This document shows, one piece after another, positions 36,101-48,100 of a stretch of DNA of 64,000 bases. Positions within the stretch are counted from its first letter, which is position 1; each line of letters begins with the position of its first letter. Both the position numbers and the translations under genes were made by a program. The notes under the pieces are model-generated. The model was not told the DNA's origin. It ran no database searches and saw only the letters and a program-made list of their open reading frames with translations. The stretch comes from Macrothele yani (lineage: Eukaryota; Arthropoda; Arachnida; Araneae; Macrothelidae): contig CM077013.1 in assembly GCA_039090855.1 (NCBI GenBank), forward strand, positions 141,567,240 through 141,631,239, in the 5' to 3' direction.

Positions 36101-39100
36101 CATTTTTGGTACACCCTTACTACAGCACCTCGCGAACAGCCCACGAAGTCTGATGTTTCTGAGATGCTTCCACCCTTGCCTTATTGACTAGCTTTCATGA
36201 AGTATATAGCCGATGATCATTTCTTTTTGAACGTCAGTCAGATCACTACCTATTCTGCTCACGTAACGCACTATGGCTCATCTGTCCTTGCCGCTTATAT
36301 ATCCGTATGGTCTACCTTGTCACGTGCACCTGTGATGCGCCTGGGCTGGTACATTGTGATTCCGGAGGTGGTCGTATTATTCTGCTACGACCGTGTATAT
36401 TCACATTTGGACATCACAAACGAAAAGAATAATGGTCATTAAAAAATTACGTATCTTATTGACTAGCTTTCATGAAGTATATAAGTAATATATGTTCTAT
36501 AAATAGTGGTTCTGACGTCAAAGTTTCAGAGTCTTTTGTTGCAGCTCACAATAATCCTTCTATAATGTATGCGTTGGAATAGAAGTTCTCTCGGGAGGAT
36601 AAATCCATAGAAAAAATGGTACACTATGAAATAAAGCAATGAGTATCTTCACACCAAATCTGATCTCTTTGTATATATTTTTTTAAATTAAAGCAAAAAA
36701 AAAAAAAATGGAGAGGCAAAATGTTACCTGAGAAGACATCGTCTTTTCGAATCCTTAATTTCACTATTTCCCCACATTCTAATAGAATCTGAGCAGCGTC
36801 ATCGACAGTGCAGGCATCCATGCGGATGGAGTCGATAGCGAGAAGTCGATCTCCTGGCTGAATGGTTCCTGTTCTGTGAGCAACACTGCCTTTCTTAATG
36901 GATGAAATTAGAAGCGGTTCACCTTGTTGACGGTTTTTTGGAGCTGCAATAAGAAAATGTTTTGTAACAAAAGGAGCTAATAAGGCAGTCCCATAGGTTC
37001 TAGAGACCTGGGCATGCGTTTTTAACTATGCATATGTAATTAATTAATTACAATGTGGGAAATCGGTGAATAAGTACACCGATGACCCATTCCTTATGAA
37101 TACCCCTAGCCTCGAGAAATGAGCGTACCTGGAGACCAAACTGTGGCGCAGATGAAGTTTACAGAGCAGTATATATACAACCCGAGAACCGGCTTTCGTT
37201 TAGCAGAGTGTTCGGAGTCAGAATGGCAAAAAAGCTGCCGATTTATCGGAGTTTGATAAAGGACAAATTGTGAAGGCACGGCCCCTCGGAACTACGATAT
37301 CGGACACGTGCCGCTGTAGTGAGTACGTATCAAAAGTGGTGCACAGTTGCGTCGTCCGCAGCTCATTGATGCCAGAGGGTAGCGCAGAATGTCGCGCATT
37401 GTTTACGGCGACCACAGCGACAAATCCCCCGCAGCTACAACAGTGGTGATCAGTGCAATGTGTCACAGCACACAATTCATCGCAGCCTTCTGCGCATGGG
37501 CCTGCGTAGCCAAAGACCCGGCCGGGTCCCAATGCTTACTGGACGTCATCACCAACAACGCATGAAATGGGCCCAAAATAATCGAGATTGGACCTTGGAT
37601 GATTGGAAGAAATCGGCCTGGTCTGATGAAACAAGATTCCTGGTGCATCACGTAGACGGCCGAGCGCGGATACGCCGATTACCAACGGAGGCTATTGCAC
37701 CTGGATGCAGCACTGTTGGGCGGAAACAAGCCGGCGGAGGCGGCTGTGTACAATGTTTTCTTGGGACACTTTAGGCCCCAACAGAATAATGCGCCAGGCC
37801 ACACTGCCAGAATCGTCAAGGAGTGGTTCGAGGAACATGCTGGGGACTTTCTCTTAATCCCCTGGCCTCCAAATTTACCTGACCTGAACCCAGTCGAACA
37901 TTTGTGGTTCGACTTGGAATAGCGGAATCGCGCTAAATCACCGCCAACCCGAAATGTACGGGAACTGGAGGACCTGCTGTTGACATTATGGTACCAGATA
38001 CCCCAGGATACCTATCGCCACCTCATCGAATCGATGCCTCGCCGAGTGGTCGCTGTTTTGCGGGCTAAAGGGGCCCCTACAGCTTATTAGGTAGGTGGTC
38101 ATAATGTAATGGCTCATCACTGTAGGGCATAATGAACTCGTAGTCGATTTTGCAACTGCGGAAGCAATAATCTAATGTTACATTCGAAACCATTTAGAAA
38201 CCGGAATTTTTGAGCGGTTTCGTATCTTTCTTTCATGTCACACAAACCATATTACTTTTCCTTAAAAGGTAAGTAAATCTTGAATTCCATAATCCATATT
38301 TAAATTCACTTTCATCGCAGCAGCTGTATTTCCCAAGGATATTAGCTGTAAAGTTATTCTGCCGATCGAAACAGTAGTTCAAAAAAAGTTCAAAAACGTT
38401 CTTCAAAGCACTCCAGAAATTCTCTGACAGTTTCTTAGTAGACACATGTGAAACATTAATTATATTCTGAGGATAGATACAACTCCAAATTCAGAAATGG
38501 CAAAAATCTTATTGAAAAAGCTTTATTCAGGAAATTTACAACATACGCTTCACATATGTTATTCTGTTTAATAGTCTGATTGCCTTTAATTTTCTTTGTA
38601 GTATTATTATTACTTTTTATAGGACATTTTATGCCTCTTTAAATACTTAAATCCTCCCCGCCTTTTTTATTAGTCATTCCATAAGAGGTCCCCCCACTGA
38701 CATTCATCCTTCCTCATGTACTATTGGAATAATGCTCCGAAATTGGAGCGATGTCCCTGGTGTAACACGAATTACTTCTTAAATTTTGTGAATGACTACG
38801 TGCCCAGCAAAAGAATAATCTAACAGAAGCACTACTCAGTGTATAACCGTCAATATTTTCTAAAAATATGCGGTGACCTCCTGATCTGATTTTCTTGGTT
38901 ATTTTAATGACGGATTATTCCGTAACAAATTACGCAAAATGAAGCACTGAGATTTGTATAATTAGAAGAAGTAAAAAAAAAGGGTGAAATTGTGAATCAA
39001 GAAACTCCAGAATTGCATTTTTCTTAATTTTAAAAACCTCAAACACAACTAGAAATCTAATAAAGCACGGATAAATATTAACAGAAAGTAAAAGTCAAGT

Positions 39101-42100
39101 TATTCTGCTTGAAATTTAGGAATTAATATGCATATAAATCTTGATTGGAGTGCATATAGAAGAAACAGTATAATTTTTACAAGCAATTTACCATTATATC
39201 TTTAAAAAAAAACGTTTAATAAATGCATCCTTTCAGTTCTTACTTATGGATCATAGGATATGTACTTTACTCAAAAAAAAAAAAAAAAAACATACAGAGA
39301 GTGCTGACAACTCAGAGAAGCATGCTTGGTATAATAAAAAAAGACAGGAAAAAAACTCATGGATGAGCAAAATGAAGGGAGTTGATGACATCATGATCAA
39401 AGTATAGATACACAAAAATACATCATGATCAAAGCTGGACATACACTGAAGAGCAATTGAATTAGAGATACCTGTCTAGTAACGTGTAGCAGCACCTTTC
39501 GCCCTGATGACGGCGGCGATTCGTCTCGGCATGGACTCGACAAGACACCGGAAGCGTTGGGAAACCATACGGATCCACGACTCCTGAACAAGCTCCCACA
39601 GTTCACGAAGATTTGATGAAGGGGGGTCAGAACCTCGAACAACTCTCTCGATGGCATCCCAGATGTGCTCGATAGGATTAAGGTCAGGTGACCTAGCAGG
39701 CCAAGAAAGCGAAATCATATCGGTGGAGTGTTCATCCAACCATTCGGATACAATTCGGGAGCGATGGCACGGTGCATTGTCTTGTTGCAGGATGAGGTCC
39801 CCAGTGGGATGTAGAAGACGCACAAACAGGAGCAAATGGTCGTCCAGGATATCACGGTAACATTGACCTCTAAGGGACTATGTCACACGTACCAGGGGTC
39901 TCTTTTCAGTCCACGTAAACAGTCCCCAGACGAGAATGCCACCCTCACCAGCTTGAAGAGTACCCTGCTGGCAAGAAGGATCCATCGCTTCATGTGGTTT
40001 GTGCCGTACTCGTATCCTGCCATCCGCATGTGCCAACGTAAATCTCGACTCATCAGTCCAGGCAACATTTTTCCACATGTCTAAGGTCCAGTGGCGATGT
40101 TTCCGCGCCCGTGCTAATCTTTGCACCCTGTGATGTGCGGTCAGCAGCGGTACCCTCGTGAGACGATGGCTTCTGTACCCCATGGCGAGGGGATGGTTCT
40201 GGATGGTGTGGCTGCTTACGCGTTTTTGTGCACCAGCGTTAAATTGCCGAGTGATTTTTTACACTGTGGCCCGTCTATCCGGTGTTACAATGCGAGCTAG
40301 CCGACGATGACCCCGCTCATCCACACGCTGTTGTCCACGGCAGTTGGCCCTTGCAGGGATGGTTTTACCGGATTCGATGTACTCACGGTGCACCCGTGAC
40401 ACAGTGGCTCGTGAAAATCCCAGTGCCTGCACGACTTCCGAGATGGAGTGACGCATTCGTCGGGCTCCGACAATTTACCCACGATCAAATGCCCTTAGAT
40501 CCTTCGTCTTACCCCTACTGCGTCCGACTCTTACTGATTCCCGTCGCATCACTCCTTATATTGTCGGATCGCTGCACGCGTCATGTCGTTTCCGTTTACA
40601 GGGCCGCCCACAGCGCCACATTTGCATAACGCCAGCTGTCTCTAATTCAATTGCTCTTCAGTGTATTACTCCATGAATATTTGAATGGCGTGAAAGTTAC
40701 AGAAGCACTTGGAAAATTGCGAAACGCGTTTGGTGACGATATTATCGAGCAGAGTACTTGCTAGAACTGGTACAGGAAATTGGACACTGGTGTATGGGAT
40801 CTGTCTGATGCGCCCAGAAGTAGCAGGCCCAGTAAGGTTGAAAATGGTGCACTGCAACACGTGCTATCGACCAAGCCTGATGCAGCACTATACGAAAACT
40901 GACAGAGAAACTGAAGACCTCTCATACGACCATCAACACCCGAAATCGGAAGTTGGGATATTCGTGTAAAATGTGTAAATGGGTACCCCATGCTTTCTCT
41001 GATTAGAATCGGATGCAACGCTGCTCCATTGCTGTTGCTCTGCGTGAAAGAGAGAAACAGGAGGGCTTTTGGCATCGGTTGGTCACGGGTGACAAAATGG
41101 GTCACATACGTGAATGTTACGCGAACAAAGAGCATGGACCAAGTAGGGACAAACTCCATAGATGGTCGCTAAACTAGCGCTTCGTAAACGGAAGGTGATG
41201 CTGAGTTGCTGGTGGGATTGTTGCGGTGTGATTCGCTATGAACTCTTACCGTGGAACAATACCAATCACAGCGGATGCTAACATCCAACAGTTGTATAAG
41301 TTTCCGTGCTGCACTGCAAGAAAAGCGCCCAGCGTTGATTAATCTCCATGGAGTTATTTTTCACCATGATAATGCTCGTCCACATGTCGCTTTACGGATC
41401 CAGAAAAACTTGCACGAACTGGAATGGTAAATATTGTCGTAGCCCCTTATTCCCCGTACTTTGCCGCGTCCGACTTTCATCTCTTCCCATCTTTGTTGAA
41501 TTTTCTCGCTGAGAAGAACTTTGCTAATGATGATGAATTGAAACGTTTCATGGATGTCTCCAACTTCCGCTCGCCAGACTTCTGCCGCAATGAGATATTT
41601 CAATTTGTAGATCGGCGGAACAAGGTCATCAGTTCCAATGGCATCAGTTCCAATCAGTTTCATCAGTTCCAATCCGACTTTCATCTCTTCCCATCTTTGT
41701 TGAATTTTCTCGCTGAGAAGAACTTTGCTAATGATGATGAATTGAAACGTTTCATGGATGTCTCCAACTTCCGCTCGCCAGACTTCTACCGCAATGAGAT
41801 ATTTCAATTTGTAGATCGGCGGAACAAGGTCATCAGTTCCAATGGCGACTACCTGGACAATTAGGGTTAAATGTTGTACCCAATTTTTAAGCTTGAAATA
41901 CATGTTTCTCTATTTTCCTGACACTTTCTTTACAGTGTGATAGGAGAACTGACCAACGTTGGGAAATTGAAATACTGAACTGGATATCAAGGGACAGGAC
42001 AGACCACGTGGTAGGGTGGATGGATGAAATTCAGAAACATACCGAAGTGCCATGGAAGAACACTACTGCTCAAGACAGAGAGCTGTGGGAGGATCTGGAA

Positions 42101-45100
42101 GAAACCTCATCCAGCAGATGACGATACCTGTAGAAGAGTCTCGAAGAGACCTCATGCAGCAGATAAAGATAGCTGTGGAAGAGTCTCGAAGATACTTCAT
42201 CCAGCAGATGATGATAGCTGTGGGAGAGTCTCGAAGAGACTTCATCCAGCAAATGACGATAGCTGTGGAAGTCTCTCGAAGAGACCTCATATGCATCAGA
42301 TGAAGATAGCTGTGGAAGAGTCTCGAAGAGACGTCATGCATCAGATGAAGATAGCTGGAAGAGTCTCGAAGAGACTTCATCCAGCAAATTACGATAGCTG
42401 TGGAAAAGTCTCGAAGAGCCTTCATCCAGCAGATGACGATAGCTGTGGAAGAGTCTCACAGAGGCTTCATCTAGCAGATGACGATAGCTGTAGAAGAGTC
42501 TCGAAGAGACCTCATGCAGCAGATGAAGATATCTGTGGAAGAGTCTCGAAGAGACCTCATGCAACAGATGAAGATAGCTGTGGAAAAGTCTCGAAGAGCC
42601 TTCATCCAGCAGATGACGATAGCTGTGGAAGTCTCATAGATGCTTCATCCAGCAGATGACGATAGCTGTAGAAGAGTCTCGAAGAGACCTCATGCAGCAG
42701 ATAAAGATAGATGCGGAAGAGTCTCAAAGATACTTCATCCAGCAGATGATGGTAGCTGTGGGAGAGTCTCGAAGAGACTTCATCCAGCAAATGACGATAG
42801 CTGTGGAAGTCTCTCGAAGAGACCTCATATGTAGCAGATGAAGATAGATGTGGAAGAGTCTCGAAGAGACCTCATGCAGCAGATGAAGATAGCTGTGAAA
42901 GAGTCTCAAAGAGACTTCATCCAGCAGATGACGACAGCTGTGAAAGAGTCTCAAAGAGACTTCATCCAGCAGATGACGATAGCTGTGGAAGAGTCTCGAA
43001 GACGCTTCATCCAGCAGATGACGATAGCTGTTGAAGAGTCTCGAAGAGACTGCATCCAGCAGATGACGATAGCTGTAGAAGAGTCTCGAAGAGACCTCAT
43101 CCAGCAGATACTTGGTGACGATATAACCAATTGGCTTCTCAGCTTTTACAAAATCTGATTTGTAGGTCTGTCGAACAGACCTACTTCTTTCTTATAATCA
43201 TCTTTATAATGAAAGTAATTAGTGCAACAGAAGTGACCATCAAATGACACAGATTAGTAATACTGCATTTCATATTTATTTTAGCGCAGAGAAAGGAATA
43301 AAACTTCAACTCCTTACATGTTACAGTGATGCCTAAACAGGCTCCTCGTTTTGGCAACTTCACTGCGAAGGTACCTGAACTGGGTACTACAGATTCAGCA
43401 ACATCGAACTCAACTTCAAGAGTCACTTGCGGCCGCGATCTCTGTAGAAGTATTGCCAATTCTTCTCCAGACATTCCTTGGACGCTCTTACCGTTCACAG
43501 CCAATACACGATCACCGACTTGCAATGTTGCTGTTCTAGAATGAAGGTACAAATAACAGATTTTCATTTGAAAATATAAGCAACTAAAGATCAAAGGAAA
43601 TTATCATATTGTTACATGCTTTTATATGCCAGAATTATTGTTTTTCATAACAGTTCTAAAATTACACGGTCAAATCAGAATGTTGTGACCACCCCCGGAA
43701 TCACAGTGTACTGGCCCAGGCGCGTCACACAGTGCATGTGACAAGGCCGTCTATACGGAGATATAAGCGGCCGGTCAGGACAGATGAGCCATAGTGCGTA
43801 ACGTGAGCACAATGGGCAGAGGTAGGGATTTGATGGATGTTCAAAAAGGGACGATCATTGGCTCCCGCGCCAAAGGTGGAAGCATCTTCGAAACAGCAGA
43901 CTTCGAGGGCTGTTCGCGATGGGAGGTAGTAAGGGTGCACAGAGAATGAACAGACGGCACACCGAGTACCTCCCGACGTCATAACTGTGGAGCCCCAATG
44001 GCCATCGATCCAAAAGGAGAACGTTACATTCGTCGAGTGATAAAGGGCAATCGACGCGCAGCAGTGCAGCAATTGATCACGCAAATGAACACTGGGGCAC
44101 CCAGGTACGTTCCTCTGATAACAGTAGAGCGAACCCTTTTACGCATGGGTCTCCGAAATCGTCGCTGCGTCAAGGTGTCCATGTTAACCCAGGTCCATCG
44201 GCAACGACGTCTGCAGTTTGCATGGGGGCTGCCGTCATTGGACAGTAAAAGAGTGGGATAAAGTTGCCTTCTTCGAGGAATCGAGAGCCGGGAAGTGGAG
44301 GATACAGCGTCAGACACACGAGAGCCAACACCCGGACACGCTTGTTGGTCAAGTACAGGCCGGCGGTGGCACTGCGCATGTCTGGGGGATGTTTTCCTGG
44401 TATGACCTGGGACCGCTGGTAGCACTGTATTGGGTCCTGAACGCCAACATGCATTCCTGCATGTTTGATGTTTACCCTGGTGGTGATGGTGTCTACCAAT
44501 TGGACAATGCGCCGTGCCACGTCGCTAAGGGGTGCGTGACTGGTTCCAGGAACACGACAGCTATGTCTCCGTTCTCCCTTGGCCTACGAAATCGCCCTAC
44601 CTCAACCCTATAGAACACTTGTTGGACTATTTGGATCGACACGTTTGATGTGCCAACTCACAGCCACGTCACCTCCTGGACCTCCGTGCTCTGCTGCAGT
44701 CCGAATGGGCACGTGTGTCTTGGGCAACCTACCAGGGCCTCGTTACGTCCATGCCACGTCATCTCGCCGCTGTCATCCGGTATAAGGTTGGTTATTCGCA
44801 TTATTAGGTAGGTGGTCATATTATTCTGATACGACTGTGTGTGCAGAAGACATATAAATAAGCAAAATGCGCAGGATTCTTCACGAAAAGAGTGACTAAT
44901 TTGATTGCTGTCTTTTTTTTTCTTTGCGTAAGGGCCGTGGGTGGCCTAGTGGGCAACGTTCGTGACTGCCGCGGAAAGGACCTCAGGTTCGATCCCAGGC
45001 AGGTAGGAACGCTCGATCCACTAAATATCCGCCGTGCGTCGGGTCGAATGGCTGAGTGGTTAGCAGTTCAGAATACCAATGCAAGGTCCTCAGGTTTGTT

Positions 45101-48100
45101 CCTGGGCTGATCTTGCGGAGGTGGTGTGATTTGCTAACAATCACTGAATGTTCGCCGTGCATCGGACGAGCACGTTAAGTGACGGCCCCCAGGTTGGACC
45201 CACTGGCTAAATGGGTATCCTTTCCAATGACACCCCCCCTGAAATTCTCTCACCCCTCTATGTGCAACATCGTACTTCTACGGTGGCGCCATCTACTGTA
45301 CTCTAATCTCACTACAAACTGTTCTATCAAAGTCGCTAGACTTGCTCTCATTACTTCCGTTTCTGTGTCCTACCCAAAAGGCGAACTCGCTGTAGGTGGC
45401 TGGGGCCTAAAATCTACTCACTGTGGATGGAAGTCCTACAAGAAAATGACTCATACTTTGCTTTCTTGGGATGGGCACGTTAAGCCGTCGGACCCCGGGT
45501 ACTGCCCTTCCCCCCGGTAATAAAAAAGGGCGTCTTCTTCCCCCTTTCTACTTCGCTTCCGTGTCACTTTCCTATCGGGCACTGTAGTCCAAATCTCCTA
45601 GCTTCCTATTTCTAAGGGTTGTTTAAGACTTGGGGTCAGACACTCCCTTCCTAAAATTCTCTACATATGATCATTTCTGTGCATAATTGTTCTGAAGTTG
45701 GGATTTCTAGTTAAGGTAATGCTGATAATTTTGTTCCTTAGCATTTCATTCGAAAATGGACTTTTCCAATACAGAGCAGAGAGTTTCAAGTAAATTGGAA
45801 ATTCCAAAACAATTTTAAATTTAATAAAGCTCCTTCAAGAAGTACCGCAATTAGTGCAAACACTGGTGTAACCGGAATCCGAGACCTAGGCAATGTCATC
45901 GAGCAAATCCCACCCTTTTCTTTTTTCAATTACACAATATCAAAGGTTTTGAGTATTAAGTAATACGAATGATAAACTCGGTTTTATTTCAAAAGCTTGT
46001 TTCAGTGGGAAGAAACAAACGCAGCCAAGAGTGCACGTTTTTTTTTTTTTTTGGGATCACTCCATCTCAGTTAATGCAAGTAGTTTTGGCAAATATTTAC
46101 ATTAAAGCGCTAAGCATATGACAGTCTCTTTTACATGCTTTCCGTTTTAATTTTCAGAAATGTTGGAAGAGATCTGCTCAATTTGAAGTTAATCCTCACA
46201 CTAAAGCTGGGGAAATCATGTCCTTTGAACAGTTTTTTAGTGATTCCATTCATTTTAATTCATTAACACGCACTAATTACCACAACACACAACTAAAACA
46301 AACTCGCTCAAGCTCGAAAGCACTGAAGTCACTCGCTTCTTTCAAGCAAAGCCTTGAGAATGCATATGCAGATTGCTCTACGTACGCATTCAACAGAACA
46401 AATCAGCGGTCGTGCTTGGAGTCGTTTTCTGCAGTACTTAATTCCCTTAGTCATAAAGAATGAATTCACACGTTTTTCGGTTATTTGAATTCTCTAGGCT
46501 TTGCAGCAAGTCTAGCTACGATGAAATAGGAGATATGTCAGGAGAATTACAATTTTGAGCCATAACATTATGACCATCTATGTAATAGAGTGTTCCGGAA
46601 TAATCCTATGACCCTGGAATAGTACTGACTCAGGTTGACAGCGGAAGGTGTCATCAAATATTCTTCACTAGTTGGACAGAATGGCGTCCAGGAGTTCGGG
46701 GGCGAAGAGGAGCAATGTCTTGGACCGATAATTGGTAAGCTCCGCTGCACCCCCCCCCCAAAAAAAAAATTCGAGGGGATTCAAGTGGGGAATTTGACTA
46801 CTAGCATGAAGCGTTTGGACATGATTCTCTAATCATTCTGGAAGCAATGTGTGCCTTGTCACATGAGGAGTTTTCGTTCAAAAGAGTTCATGGCCATGTG
46901 GATGCTGCAACCGGGGCTTTCATATTTATCAGAAGCGAAATTCTGTAGCCATTTTTAGAAATAGCGAATCGTATTCATTTTCTTTCATTTCCCGCCATTG
47001 GGAATCGCAGCGAATGGCAAAAAAAGTACTTCCATTCACACGGGTGACAGCAGAGGGGACAACAGCAAAACAATTAAGAACATAAGAGTTTTTGAGAGTG
47101 AAGGTGTGACTGCGCTTTCTTGGAATTAGACGGACCAAGGGGGTTTTCTCTCTCCCGGCATGAGGGGGACTCGGTGGCGAAAAGTCGTGAGAGAAGGTCG
47201 ACGAAGCAAGAGAGCTTTAGCGGGGGTGCAGAATTCTTCGGGACAAAAGGGAAGGAGGACGGAATTGAGGCCGATATAGAGGAAACGGAAGGAGAAGTCT
47301 GGATGGCCGGGAAGAGATACGGAGAATAGCGGCGAGTAAGACACCGAGGGGAGAACAAAAATAATGAAAGCACGAAAATGACGGACAAAAGCTTGGTGAC
47401 ATTCCCCGTAACATCTGAATAAAAGTTTTCCTCACTGCAAAATTTAGCCTCAGTCGATTCACTTTTCTATGCTTTGTATTGGACTTATCTGCTCCAGTTG
47501 GGAGAATTACGGATTAAACCACCGATACCGAACTTACTGCAAAGGAAGCATCGAGCGAAATCTCCACACAGGGCGCTGTAATAGAACTCAGCACCAATCC
47601 CTGTAACAATGCACGATCACCGTGTACAGCAACATATTAAGACCATTTCCGCCACATCTTCGCTTCAGCGGCACGAGAACAGCCAAAAATGCCTGCGGTT
47701 GCTGAAACGGTCGCATACCCTTCGTTTCTCGCGCGGATAATCATTTACCTTTCAAACTGCTACAATTCCTTCCTTTTTCACGGCCTTTGTGGTGGGTAAC
47801 TGACACGCCCTGCCAGTGCCGTTTACTGTTACATATGTGAGGACTCGTTTTCCCGAAGTGCGAAGACAGAAAAAGTAACTGAGTGATTTCTCATTTTCCT
47901 GTAAACATTAAGAAGGCAATTAAGTGCTCATTTTTGAGAAAACGATAAGACAATTAAGCGCTTGCTCATTTTTGTGAAAACAATGAGAAAGCAATTAAGT
48001 TCTTGCTCATTTTTTTGGGAAAGCAATGGAAAGGTAATTAAGTGCTTGCTCATTTTTGTGTAAACAATGTTTGATGGAAGTCTGCCGTGCTGCTGTGATG

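Noticed and set aside
42024..42659. A 211-codon plus frame (and several minus frames) over the 45-bp repeat
   Set aside because: Open only because the repeat unit is a multiple of three. Frames are open on both strands, and the sequence is explained as a minisatellite from an RTE tail.
46218..46463. An 81-codon plus frame rich in Ser and Asn
   Set aside because: No domain, no splice signals, no neighbouring exon; length is compatible with chance.
47074..47462. Overlapping open frames on both strands at 47074-47462
   Set aside because: The sequence is purine-rich with low stop density on both strands and shows no domain.
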